NCBI GenBank assembly: GCA_907163375.1
Contig: CAJQUW010010344.1
Span: forward strand, 165,086 to 229,085
Length of the DNA: 64,000 nucleotides
Direction: 5' to 3'
Source: Prostheceraeus crozeri
Lineage: Eukaryota > Platyhelminthes > Polycladida > Euryleptidae
The stretch's first letter is position 1; each line of letters begins with the position of its first letter. Positions 46,646-58,215 of the stretch are shown here, in pieces. The notes under the pieces were generated by a model. That model saw nothing but the letters and a program-made list of their open reading frames with translations. It did no database searches and was not told the origin of the DNA. Position numbers and translations under genes: made by a program.

Positions 46646-49345
46646 GGTGAGTTTATTCGAAAACACCCAAAAATCCAACAACCCCCAAACAAAAAAAGAC
46701 CCCCCAACCAAACAAAAAAACCTACAAACACAAACAAAACAATCCCCAAAAAAAAACCCAACCCCCAAAGAAAAAGACAACAACAAAACAAATCACCAAA
46801 AAACACAACAAAACCACCAAAAACCCCAACCAACAAAAAAAAAAAAACAAAAAAACCTCAAAGCAACCAAAAAACCACACTAAATCAAAAACAAAAAAAC
46901 AAACAAAAAATAAGACACCAATAAAAACACAACAACAACAACACACACCTAAACCCAAAAACCCCAGAAAAGAACCAGCAAAAAATCAAAATATAAAAAC
47001 GAAAAAAAAAAAACAAACACCAAAAAAAAAAAAACACCAAACCCCAAAACAAAAACAAGCAAAACACAAACAAAAATAAACACTACCAAACAAAAAACAA
47101 AAACAGAAAAAACAACAAAAAAAACCAAAATAAACCACACTAAAAAAAAAAACACTAACACACAAAACACAACAAAACAACCCAAAAAATCCCCACAAAA
47201 ACCTAACAACACAAAACAAACCAAAGATACCACCCAACAACCAAACCACAACAAAAAAGTCCCTAAAAACAAACAACCAAAACATACCAATCCCCCCCAA
47301 ACAAAACCTGGAAAACCCAACATAACAAAATAAAACAAACACCCCACCAAACCAAAAAAAAACAAAACCCACCAAACAACAACAAAAAAAAAACCAACAC
47401 ACCCAAAAAAAACTCACAAAACCAAAAGAAACAAAAAAAAATAAAACAAAAAAAACAAACAACCAAAAAAACAAAAAAAAAAAACACTACGAAACCTTCT
47501 CTTTTTTTAAGTTTACAAACACCTAAAAAAAATACCTCAAAAAACACTCAGTTTTATCCAAACAAAACCGTAAAAAAAAAAACTAACCAAACACAAAAAC
47601 GTAAGCCAAACCAACCAACAGAGAAAAAAAACAAAACACACAACAGCCAAGCATCCCAAAAACAACACCCCACCAAAACAAAACAACACCCCAACAAAAA
47701 AACAACATAAACAAACAAAAACCACACCAACAAAAAACACACCAATAAAAAAAATAACAAAACACAAAAAAAACAACCCCCCAAAAAACAAAAAAACCAA
47801 ACCCCAAAAAAACCCAAACCAAAACCAACAAACAAAAAACCACACAAAAAAAAAAAAACACACGATCCAAAAAAACAACAAAAAAACCCCCAACAAACAC
47901 AAAAAAAAAACCAAAAGAAAACAATAAACAAAGAAAAAAATCCCAACACAGAACAACCTATAAAACAACAAGAAAAATGAACATAAACCAACCAACAACC
48001 CAACAAAAAGCCCAAAACAAAAAAAAAAAAACCAAATTTTTTCTTTACTAGTATCCACCCCAGAACAAGACAAACAATGCAAAAAAACAAAAAACATAAT
48101 AGAAAAACCAAAAATAGACAAAAGCGTCTTGCCAAAAAAACCTATCTATCTATATCTAATAAATCAAACACCACAAAAACAACCAAAAAGCCCCCCAATA
48201 ACAAAAATAAAACAAAAAACAAAAAACCCAAACACCACAAAAAAAAAAAAATAACCCCAACAAGAACAACAATAAAAAACACCAAAACTATCTATCTATC
48301 TCTCTCTATATCCAAAAACAAAAAAAAACCAAAAAAATACCACAAAAAACACCAAACCAAACAAAAACACGCCACAAACCATAAACAAACAAAACCCCCA
48401 CAACACACAAACAAAAAAACACAAACCAAACCCACATCCCAACAATGTCCACCAAAAACACAAAAACAAACCAAAACAAACAAAAACAAAAAATCTAGAC
48501 AACAAAAGACACAACAACAAAAAACAAAAACCACACAAAAAAAACAAAGCCAGAAAACAATCAAACCCACAAACAACACACCGCCACCACAACACCCAAC
48601 AAAACAAACCAGATAACTTAACACCCAACCCAAACAAACAACAAAATCCAAACCAAAAAACCCTAATTACAAACACACACACAAACCAAAAAACCAAAAA
48701 AACCACAAACCAACAACAAAAGAAACAAAAAAACCAAACCCCCAACAACACACCCACAACCCCATAAAACCCCCCCCCCCCCCAACCCCAAACCACAAGC
48801 AAATCACAAAAAACAACCGACCCAACAAAAAAAACAAAATTCTCACAACACACAAACAAAAACAACATAAAAAAAACCAGCCAAACCAAATACCCAAAAC
48901 CAAAAAAAAGAACACCCTAAACATAAACCAAAAAAACCAACCAAACACCAATACCAAAAACACACAGAACCCAAAAAAAGCAAAAACCACACAAAACCAA
49001 AGCCAAACACAAAAAAAAAACAAAACCAACAAAAACAAAACAAAAAGAAACCCTCCCAAAAAAACACCCCATTCACACACAAGAGAAAAAACAAAACAAA
49101 AAAAACAACTTCCCCTAAACACAGCACAAAAATACCGCAACAATCCAAAAGGAACCAAAAAAAATACCCAAAAACAAAACACAATAAAAAAGCAAAAAAA
49201 ACACAAACAAAACATACCAAAACAAAAAAACAATAACCAACATAAACGGAAAAAACACAAACCCCAGCCAAAACCCAAAAAACACCCCAAACAAAAAAAC
49301 CATAAAATACAGCAAAAAAACAATAAAAAACAAAAAACCCAAAAA
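46646..49345. repeat. 2.7 kb tract of almost only A and C
   Basis: Apart from a few short words (TATCTATCTATATC near 48150 and 48290, a CTTTTTTTAAG near 47505) this tract is an irregular mix of A and C on the plus strand, with no repeat period. It begins after GTATGGTGAGTTT and ends before GTCAAATTCCGGAGAG, which are adjacent parts of a single 490-bp unit. So it replaces or interrupts a few bases of one unit. The long GT-rich minus-strand frames in it reflect composition, not genes. Confidence 0.9.
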
Positions 49346-52300
49346 AAAGTCAAATTCCGGAGAGAAAAAAATTTTCGCTGACCTCCCCCCCCCCTCCCCC
49401 TCCCCTCCCCCTCCCCCCCTCTGGACAGCTCGCTTCGATCTTGGCTTCTAGTGGACGGATTTTGTCGTGCCATAGCTCGTTTGAAAGCTAAGAGTGAGAC
49501 AAATTCACTGAAAGAATCGGCTTGTTCCTATCTGTCTTCGTTTAGATGTGAGACGCCATTTAAGATTTTGGGACATTGGCGAAAAACGACAGAGTTAGAA
49601 TTTGGGACACGGCTACGAACGTACTTTCGTTTTTGGGCTGTAGCTTCAAAACGAAGCATCGGATTGGAAAACGGATTTCAGATTTGGAATCAGCGTGAAA
49701 TTCTCTATCTGTATGGTGAGTTTCAAGTCAATCGGCGAGAAAAAATTTTCAACATTTTTCGAAAAAACGACAGAGTTAGAATTTTGGACGTTTTGGTGTG
49801 TAGCGCCCAAACGAACCATCGGATGAGAAAACGGAGGCCGGATTCGGATTCAGCGTGAAATTCTGCATCGGTAGGGTGAGTTTCAAGTCAATCGGAGAGA
49901 AAAAATTTTCGCTGACCCCTCCCCCTCCCCCTCCCCCTCCCCTCTGGACAGCTCGCTTCGATCTTGGCTTCTAGTGGACGGATTTTGTCGTGCGATAGCT
50001 CGTTTGAAAGCTAAGAGTGAGACAAATTCACTGAAAGAATCGGCTTGTTCCTATCTGTCTTCGTTTAGATGTGAGACGCCATTTAAGATTTTGGGACATT
50101 GGCGAAAAACGACAGAGTTAGAATTTGGGACGTTTTGGGCTGTAGCTTCAAAACGAAGCATCGGATTGGAAAACGGATTTCAGATTTGGAATCAGCGTGA
50201 AATTCTCTATCTGTATGGTGAGTTTCAAGTCAATCGGCGAGAAAAAATTTTCAACATTTTTCGAAAAAACGACAGAGTTAGAATTTGGGACGTTTTGGTG
50301 TGTAGCGCCCAAACGAACCATCGGATGAGAAAACGGAGGCCAGATTCGGATTCAGCGTGAAATTCTGCATCGGTCTGGTGAGTTTCAAGTCAATCGGAGA
50401 GAAAAAATTTTCGCTGACCCCTCCCCCCCTCCCCCCTCCCCTCTGGACAGCTCGCTTCGATCTTGGCTTCTAGTGGACGGATTTTGTCGTGCGATAGCTC
50501 GTTTGAAAGCTAAGAGTGAGACAAATTCACTGAAAGAATCGGCTTGTTCCTATCTGTCTTCGTTTAGATGTGAGACGCCATTTAAGATTTTGGGACATTG
50601 GCGAAAAACGACAGAGTTAGAATTTGGGACGTTTTGGGCTGTAGCTTCAAAACGAAGCATCGGATTGGAAAACGGATTTCAGATTTGGAATCAGCGTGAA
50701 ATTCTCTATCTGTATGGTGAGTTTCAAGTCAATCGGCGAGAAAAAATTTTCAACATTTTTCGAAAAAACGACAGAGTTAGAATTTTGGACGTTTTGGTGT
50801 GTAGCGCCCAAACGAACCATCGGATGAGAAAACGGAGGCCGGATTCGGATTCAGCGTGAAATTCTGCATCGGTATGGTGAGTTTCAAATCAATCGGAGAG
50901 AAAAAATTTTCGCTGACGTCGCCCCCCCTCTGGACAGCTCGCTTCGATCTTGGCTTCTAGTGGACGGATTTTGTCGTGCCATAGCTCGTTTGAAAGCTAA
51001 GAGTGAGACAAATTCACTGAAAGAATCGGCTTGTTCCTATCTGTCTTCGTTTAGATGTGAGACGCCATTTAAGATTTTGGGACAATTGCGAAAAAACGAC
51101 AGAGTTAGAATTTGGGACGTTTTGGGCTGTAGCTTCAAAACGAAGCATCGGATTGGAAAACGGATTTCAGATTTGGAATCAGCGTGAAATTCTCTATCTG
51201 TATGGTGAGTTTCAAGTCAATCGGCGAGAAAAAATTTTCAACATTTTTCGAAAAAACGACAGAGTTAGAATTTTGGACGTTTTGGTGTGTAGCGCCCAAA
51301 CGAACCATCGGATGAGAAAACGGAGGCCGGATTCGGATTCAGCGTGAAATTCTGCATCGGTATGGTGAGTTTCAAGTCAATCGGAGAGAAAAAATTTTCG
51401 CTGACCTCCCCCTCCCCCCCCCTCCCCCTCCCCCTCCCCCCCTCTGGACAGCTTGCTTCGATTTTGGCTTCTAGTGGACGGATTTTGTCGTGCGATAGCT
51501 CGTTTGAAAGCTAAGAGTGAGACAAATTCACTGAAAGAATCGGCTTGTTCCTATCTGTCTTCGTTTAGATGTGAGACGCCATTTAAGATTTTGGGACATT
51601 GGCGAAAAACGACAGAGTTAGAATTTGGGACGTTTTGGGCTGTAGCTTCAAAACGAAGCATCGGATTGGAAAACGGATTTCAGATTTGGAATCAGCGTGA
51701 AATTCTCTATCTGTATGGTGAGTTTCAAGTCAATCGGCGAGAAAAAATTTTCAACATTTTTCGAAAAAACGACAGAGTTAGAATTTTGGACGTTTTGGTG
51801 TGTAGCGCCCAAACGAACCATCGGATGAGAAAACGGAGGCCGGATTCGGATTCAGCGTGAAATTCTGCATCGGTATGGTGAGTTTCAAGTCAATCGGAGA
51901 GAAAAAATTTTCGCTGACCCCCCCCCTCCCCCTCCCCCCTCTGGACAGCTCGCTTCGATCTTGGCTTCTAGTGGACGGATTTTGTCGTGCGATAGCTCGT
52001 TTGAAAGCTAAGAGTGAGACAAATTCACTGAAAGAATCGGCTTGTTCCTATCTGTCTTCGTTTAGATGTGAGACGCCATTTAAGATTTTGGGACATTGGC
52101 GAAAAACGACAGAGTTAGAATTTGGGACGTTTTGGGCTGTAGCTTCAAAACGAAGCATCGGATTGGAAAACGGATTTCAGATTTGGAATCAGCGTGAAAT
52201 TCTCTATCTGTATGGTGAGTTTCAAGTCAATCGGCGAGAAAAAATTTTCAACATTTTTCGAAAAAACGACAGAGTTAGAATTTTGGACGTTTTGGTGTGT

Positions 52301-55300
52301 AGCGCCCAAACGAACCATCGGATGAGAAAACGGAGGCCGGATTCGGATTCAGCGTGAAATTCTGCATCGGTATGGTGAGTTTCAAGTCAATCGGAGAGAA
52401 AAAATTTTCGCTGACCTCCCCCTCCCCCCCCCTCTCTGGACAGCTCGCTTCGATCTTGGCTTCTAGTGGACGGATTTTGTCGTGCCATAGCTCGTTTGAA
52501 AGCTAAGAGTGAGACAAATTCACTGAAAGAATCGGCTTGTTCCTATCTGTCTTCGTTTAGATGTGAGACGCCATTTAAGATTTTGGGACATTGGCGAAAA
52601 ACGACAGAGTTAGAATTTGGGACGTTTTGGGCTGTAGCTTCAAAACGAAGCATCGGATTGGAAAACGGATTTCAGATTTGGAATCAGCGTGAAATTCTCT
52701 ATCTGTATGGTGAGTTTCAAGTCAATCGGCGAGAAAAAATTTTCAACATTTTTCGAAAAAACGACAGAGTTAGAATTTTGGACGTTTTGGTGTGTAGCGC
52801 CCAAACGAACCATCGGATGAGAAAACGGAGGCCAGATTCGGATTCAGCGTGAAATTCTGCATCGGTATGGTGAATTTGAACGCAATCGGAGAGAAAAAAT
52901 TTTCGCTGACGTCCCTCCCCTCTGGACAGCTCGCTTCGATTTTGGCTTCCAGTGGACGGATTTTGTCGTGCCATAGCTCGTTTGAAAGCTAAGAGTGAGA
53001 CAAATTCACTGAAAGAATCGGCTTGTTCCTATCTGTCTTCGTTTAGATGTGAGACGCCATTTAAGATTTTGGGACATTGGCGAAAAACGACAGAGTTAGA
53101 ATTTGGGACGTTTTGGGCTGTAGCTTCAAAACGAAGCATCGGATTGGAAAACGGATTTCAGATTTGGAATCAGCGTGAAATTCTCTATCTGTATGGTGAG
53201 TTTCAAGTCAATCGGCGAGAAAAAATTTTCAACATTTTTCGAAAAAACGACAGAGTTAGAATTTTGGACGTTTTGGTGTGTAGCGCCCAAACGAACCATC
53301 GGATGAGAAAACGGAGGCCGGATTCGGATTCAGCGTGAAATTCTGCATCGGTATGGTGAGTTTCAAGTCAATCGGAGAGAAAAAATTTTCGCTGACGTCC
53401 CCCCCCCCTCTGGACAGCTCGCTTCGATCTTGGCTTCTAGTGGACGGATTTTGTCGTGCCATAGCTCGTTTGAAAGCTAAGAGTGAGACAAATTCACTGA
53501 AAGAATCGGCTTGTTCCTATCTGTCTTCGTTTAGATGTGAGACGCCATTTAAGATTTTGGGACATTGGCGAAAAACGACAGAGTTAGAATTTGGGACGTT
53601 TTGGGCTGTAGCTTCAAAACGAAGCATCGGATTGGAAAACGGATTTCAGATTTGGAATCAGCGTGAAATTCTCTATCTGTATGGTGAGTTTCAAGTCAAT
53701 CGGCGAGAAAAAATTTTCAACATTTTTCGAAAAAACGACAGAGTTAGAATTTGGGACGTTTTGGTGTGTAGCGCCCAAACGAACCATCGGATGAGAAAAC
53801 GGAGGCCGGATTCGGATTCAGCGTGAAATTCTGCATCGGTATGGTGAGTTTCAAGTCAATCGGAGAGAAAAAATTTTCGCTGACCTCCCCCCCTCTGGAC
53901 AGCTCGCTTCGATCTTGGCTTCTAGTGGACGGATTTTGTCGTGCGATAGCTCGTTTGAAAGCTAAGAGTGAGACAAATTCACTGAAAGAATCGGCTTGTT
54001 CCTATCTGTCTTCGTTTAGATGTGAGACGCCATTTAAGATTTTGGGACATTGGCGAAAAACGACAGAGTTAGAATTTGGGACGTTTTGGGCTGTAGCTTC
54101 AAAACGAAGCATCGGATTGGAAAACGGATTTCAGATTTGGAATCAGCGTGAAATTCTCTATCTGTATGGTGAGTTTCAAGTCAATCGGCGAGAAAAAATT
54201 TTCAACATTTTTCGAAAAAACGACAGAGTTAGAATTTTGGACGTTTTGGTGTGTAGCGCCCAAACGAACCATCGGATGAGAAAACGGAGGCCGGATTCGG
54301 ATTCAGCGTGAAATTCTGCATCGGTATGGTGAGTTTCAAGTCAATCGGAGAGAAAAAATTTTCGCTGACCTCCCCCCCCCTCCCCCTCCCCCTCCCCCCT
54401 CTGGACAGCTCGCTTCGATCTTGGCTTCTAGTGGACGGATTTTGTCGTGCGATAGCTCGTTTGAAAGCTAAGAGTGAGACAAATTCACTGAAAGAATCGG
54501 CTTGTTCCTATCTGTCTTCGTTTAGATGTGAGACGCCATTTAAGATTTTGGGACATTGGCGAAAAAAAACGACAGAGTTAGAATTTGGGACGTTTTGGGC
54601 TGTAGCTTCAAAACGAAGCATCGGATTGGAAAACGGATTTCAGATTTGGAATCAGCGTGAAATTCTCTATCTGTATGGTGAGTTTCAAGTCAATCGGCGA
54701 GAAAAAATTTTCAACATTTTTCGAAAAAAACGACAGAGTTAGAATTTTGGACGTTTTGGTGTGTAGCGCCCAAACGAACCATCGGATGAGAAAACGGAGG
54801 CCGGATTCGGATTCAGCGTGAAATTCTGCATCGGTATGGTGAGTTTCAAGTCAATCGGAGAGAAAAAATTTTCGCTGACCTCCCCCCCCCTCCCCCCCCT
54901 CTGGACAGCTCGCTTCGATCTTGGCTTCTAGTGGACGGATTTTGTCGTGCGATAGCTCGTTTGAAAGCTAAGAGTGAGACAAATTCACTGAAAGAATCGG
55001 CTTGTTCCTATCTGTCTTCGTTTAGATGTGAGACGCCATTTAAGATTTTGGGACATTGGCGAAAAACGACAGAGTTAGAATTTGGGACGTTTTGGGCTGT
55101 AGCTTCAAAACGAAGCATCGGATTGGAAAACGGATTTCAGATTTGGAATCAGCGTGAAATTCTCTATCTGTATGGTGAGTTTCAAGTCAATCGGCGAGAA
55201 AAAATTTTCAACATTTTTCGAAAAAACGACAGAGTTAGAATTTTGGACGTTTTGGTGTGTAGCGCCCAAACGAACCATCGGATGAGAAAACGGAGGCCGG

Positions 55301-55895
55301 ATTCGGATTCAGCGTGAAATTCTGCATCGGTATGGTGAGTTTCAAGTCAATCGGAGAGAAAAAATTTTCGCTGACGTCCCCCCCCTCCCCCTCCCCCTCC
55401 CCCCTCTGGACAGCTCGCTTCGATCTTGGCTTCTAGTGGACGGATTTTGTCGTGCCATAGCTCGTTTGAAAGCTAAGAGTGAGACAAATTCACTGAAAGA
55501 ATCGGCTTGTTCCTATCTGTCTTCGTTTAGATGTGAGACGCCATTTAAGATTTTGGGACATTGGCGGAAAACGACAGAGTTAGAATTTGGGACGTTTTGG
55601 GCTCTAGCTTCAAAACGAAGCATCGGATTGAAAAACGGATTTCAGATTTGGAATCAGCGTGAAATTCTTTATCTGTATGATGAGTTTCAAGTCAATCGGC
55701 GAGAAAAATTTTCAACATTTTTCGGAAAAACGACAGAGTTAGAATTTTTGCGATGGCTGCCTACTGTAGAGCCAAAACGAAGCATCGGATGGGAAAACGG
55801 AGGCCAGATTCGGATTCAGCGTCAAATTCTACATGGAAATGGTGTATTTCCAGCTCAATCGGAGCACTAGAACCGGAGATAGACGGGTTTTTTAG
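49346..55895 (+). repeat. Satellite-like array, about 13 units of 483-524 bp
   Basis: Units start with CTCTGGACAGCTCGCTTCGA near 49420, 49944, 50443, 50929, 51442, 51940, 52436, 52919, 53407, 53893, 54399, 54899 and 55404. They are almost identical, and length varies mainly in a C/T tract of CCCCCT-like runs after TTTTCGCTGAC. Each unit contains two related sub-repeats of about 150 bp (both with CGACAGAGTTAGAATTT and TATGGTGAGTTTCAAGTCAA). A 128-codon frame beginning MDGFCRAIARLKAKSETNS stays open in most units, but near-identity explains that. The last unit decays after about 55560 and runs into the promoter-like segment. Confidence 0.95.
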
Positions 55896-55904
55896 TGTTT
55901 GGAT

Positions 55905-55972
55905 GATGGGTGTTACGTCATCAGCTGATCGCCACACACTATATAAGCTGGGAACCGAGAGAGACTTGTCAT
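55905..55972 (+). promoter_or_regulatory. CRE / E-box / TATA promoter-like segment
   Basis: TTACGTCA (CRE, 55914-55921) directly abuts TCAGCTGA with its E-box CAGCTG. TATATAAG follows at 55940, and GTCATTT at a start-site distance about 30 bp further on. The spacing is that of a Pol II core promoter reading to the right into the hairpin-rich region. It lies directly at the end of the tandem array. Confidence 0.55.
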
Positions 55973-56432
55973 TTAGAGGAGAACGATTGTCAGAGGTAGG
56001 TCGTCTCTCTGAGCTCCGATGATAGCTTCGGACATTCCAAATTCCGAGTTTCTGTAAGAAACCGACTTAGAAAATTTCATTGCTGATATCAGCTAAGGCG
56101 TCAGACTTAGAGGTTCGCCAGGAGATGGCCTTCGTCTCCAGGCCATAAAAGACTCCAAAACTTTAAAGGCTTGTAACTTTGCTTCTACAAGTCCGTTTGA
56201 CTTGATTCAAAAAAGGTTCGGTCGCTATTGACCTGCCCTAAGTGATGGACTACTTATAAAATTTCATAAGTAGTGCTAAAAAGTTGAAAAATTTAAATTC
56301 ACTAGTTTTGGAGGTTTTCTGGGGTTTTCGACCCTGCTGAAGTCAATGAAAGCATTTTTAATGATGTCTGAGCCAGTCTTCTCATGGTATAAGCGGCTTT
56401 TCACTGAAAGCGAGCAAGACACGGAGAGTTTT

Positions 56433-56670
56433 GCTGTAATATTCCACGGACCGGGTGTTCCTTCGGGACGGCGGACGATGCCGTAGTGATAAGTGTGGCA
56501 AGGGAATGTGTCATATTTGAGACCGTAACCGCTGGGACAACTCATGTCTCATGTTGGGCATTTGACACAGCTCTCAACGTAGCACTTTGAACGCCAATCG
56601 GTTGAGTCTTAGCTATCTTGTCATGGGTGGCCTCTAAACATCTCCATTGCAAAACGTTGGTGAATCAAGC
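56433..56670 (+). repeat. Structured module R1
   Basis: Begins GCTGTAATATTCC. It carries the GTTCC-TTCG-GGAC hairpin and then ACGGC/GCCGT around a 7-nt loop. Later it shares TCATGTTGGGCATTTGAC, CTCAACGT and ATTGCAAAACGTTG with R2 and R3. Sequence between the islands is diverged. Confidence 0.7.
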
Positions 56671-56678
56671 TCTCTACG

Positions 56679-57080
56679 GCTTGCTATCAAGCTGATCAAA
56701 GCAATAACTTGGGATGTTTCCTCAAGGTTTTCAAGTATGCTGAGTTCAAATCTGCTATCAGATTTCAAATTTAACTAAGTCTAAGGCAGCTTTGAGGGTT
56801 AGATCCCAGCTACTGTTCACTACCTTTGACTCGACGTTACTGTTACCACTTCGGGGCAGTGACAATGATGTCTTAAGCGGTTAAATAGCGGGTATCGGGG
56901 AAGATCTCTCACTTCCCTAGTGATCAGTACAAGGCCTTCGGGCTGTCGACGGGATCGAGTGCCACTCACTACACTCAAATCTATCATTCCTCACTAAGTG
57001 TAAATTACTGACTATACATTTGTCCTGCTATCAGGTTGTTTTGACTTGCTATCTAGTTGAATAGTATCTTGCTATCAAGA
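56679..57080 (+). repeat. Five CTAT-loop stem-loops
   Basis: Stems closed on the same CTAT loop lie at 56679-56692 (GCTTG/CAAGC), 56748-56765 (AAATCTG/CAGATTT), 57024-57035 (CCTG/CAGG), 57044-57057 (ACTTG/CTAGT, one mismatch) and 57067-57080 (TCTTG/CAAGA). Stem sequences differ but pairing is kept. The G-C pair closing the loop is constant. Confidence 0.7.
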
Positions 57081-57110
57081 GATTCACTTCTGCTCATAAA
57101 GCACATCATC

Positions 57111-57345
57111 GCTGTAATACCTCCTTTGCTCGAGCGTTCCTTCGGGACGGCGGGTACTGCCGTAGAGGGATTGTGTTGCACGGGTTGTTCGTCGTTTGTT
57201 AGACCGAAACCTCTGAGCCGTTGCTCATGTTGGGCATTCGACTTCATACTCAACGTTGACGTTTTCTCTCGCCGGTCAGAGTATTCAGCCATTCGACAAA
57301 GGTTAGTCTTTATGATATGGAGTAGAGTGAAATGTAAAACGTTGA
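57111..57345 (+). repeat. Structured module R2
   Basis: Begins GCTGTAATACCTCC. It carries the same GTTCC-TTCG-GGAC and ACGGC/GCCGT hairpins as R1, then CTCATGTTGGGCATTCGAC, CTCAACGTTG and TGTAAAACGTTGATGA. The linkers are different from R1. Confidence 0.7.
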
Positions 57346-57413
57346 TGAGACAAATGAAATGATTCTCATCTTCCTTTTCATGATTGAAATTACTAACATA
57401 CTACCGTATATCG

Positions 57414-57506
57414 GCCACTATGGGGCAAGACATGATCTGGGCAGTTTTATCCCTTGGCGAATACTATCATTAAGTTGAATCTGCTATCAGTCAACTTGAA
57501 CGTTGC
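57414..57506 (+). repeat. Segment A1, copy of the region after the small ORF
   Basis: GCCACTATGGGGCAAGACAT at its start and GGCGAATACTATCATTAAGT near its end match 57865-57977. Both end in a CTAT-loop hairpin (57472-57497 here, with AAGTTGA/TCAACTT outer pairs) and GAACGTTGC. It lies just upstream of the second TATA box. The histone-type stem present before A2 is not intact here. Confidence 0.8.
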
Positions 57507-57518
57507 GTCGCATTAGAG

Positions 57519-57555
57519 GGGTATATAAACCACTGCCTCTCATTTCATTTCAATC
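57519..57555 (+). promoter_or_regulatory. TATA box of the 88-codon ORF
   Basis: GTATATAAAC is centred at about 57525, with TCATTT-type start-site words at 57539 and 57544. The leader to the ATG at 57556 would be about 10-15 nt long, as short as in many replication-type histone genes. Confidence 0.6.
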
Positions 57556-57822
57556 ATGCAGACGCCGAACAGTCAAGTCAGCTCTCCTCGCGGACCGCAG
57601 TTAAGGCCGCGAAATTTATTTGAGGAGTTTGTCAGGCTAGAGGAGCAAGACAGAGTTTTTAATAATCTTGCTCGGATTGGCAATCCGATGACAGCAACTG
57701 CTGTCAATCCAACGGAATGGCGCTACATTCCACTTTTTAGCCATGTACCAGTTAGTGTGGAAGTCGACAGTGCTACCAAAGAGAGAGTCAAAGACTCTCT
57801 CAGTAGAATTGGTAGGGTGTAA
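57556..57822 (+). CDS. Small intronless ORF, 88 codons, histone-like mRNA layout
   Basis: It encodes an 88-residue protein beginning MQTPNSQVSSPRGPQLRPRN, with a charged helix-like centre (LFEEFVRLEEQDRVFNNLAR) and a C-terminal VDSATKERVKDSLSRIGRV. No known fold is recognised; it is not a histone, and no signal peptide or membrane segment is seen. A TATA box sits 35 bp upstream. A six-pair stem-loop of the histone mRNA type follows 29 bp after the stop, with no AATAAA nearby. The codon content looks protein-like and the GC level is higher than its surroundings. It could be an unrecognised cell-cycle-regulated small gene or a gene of a mobile or foreign element. Confidence 0.55.
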   Translation: MQTPNSQVSSPRGPQLRPRNLFEEFVRLEEQDRVFNNLARIGNPMTATAVNPTEWRYIPLFSHVPVSVEVDSATKERVKDSLSRIGRV

Positions 57823-57851
57823 GATGACGTTACTCCCGAGAACGAACCATC

Positions 57852-57890
57852 GGCTCTCTTAAGGGCCACCATGGGGCAAGACATGATAGA
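57852..57890 (+). terminator. Histone-type 3' stem-loop and purine-rich downstream element
   Basis: GGCTCT-CTTA-AGGGCC (57852-57867) followed by ACC matches the metazoan histone stem-loop GGCYCT-loop-AGRGCC-ACC, with a six-pair stem, one U-G pair and a four-base loop. Only the first loop base departs from the usual U. GGGGCAAGACATGATAG follows and resembles the U7-pairing downstream element CAAGAAAGA. Confidence 0.6.
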
Positions 57891-57977
57891 ACCTCCTCGC
57901 GGTTTGCCCTGGGCAGTCTTCGGACTGGCGAATACTATCATTAAGTTGAATCTGCTATCAGTCAACTTGAACGTTGC
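57865..57977 (+). repeat. Segment A2 with CTAT-loop hairpin
   Basis: Copy of 57414-57506 with about 20 extra bases that include CAGTC-TTCG-GACTG (57914-57927). The CTAT-loop hairpin lies at 57943-57968 and has the same AAGTTGA/TCAACTT outer stem. It precedes module R3. Confidence 0.8.
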
Positions 57978-57988
57978 AAATGAAGTTC

Positions 57989-58215
57989 GGTGTAATACTT
58001 CCTTTCGACGGGCGTTCCTGTAAAGGGCGGCGGTGAAACCCGTAGCTATGTATACCGCAAGGGACATTCGGCAATGGTCAATCTTGTTAAACCTCTCTGC
58101 GTCATGTTTGCAAGTGATTGCCTCTGTCTCAACGTAGTATGCATTCGCGCCAGGGCGACATTTAGCCAACTGTCGAAGGTTGCCTAAAACTATCCATTGC
58201 ATACGTTATGAGAAC
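57989..58215 (+). repeat. Structured module R3
   Basis: The most diverged copy. It begins GGTGTAATACTTCCTTTC and keeps GTTCC, GGCGGCGG, CCCGTAG, GTCATGTTTG, CTCAACGTAG, and ATTGCATACGTT. The TTCG loop is replaced by another loop. Confidence 0.6.

Noticed and set aside
46722-49473. Many long overlapping minus-strand frames rich in Phe, Val, Cys and Gly
   Set aside because: They come from the A/C-only composition, which lacks stop codons on the complement. No protein character beyond that.
57723-58202. 159-codon minus-strand frame across modules A2/R3
   Set aside because: It overlaps the small ORF and the hairpins antisense, and its composition looks non-coding.
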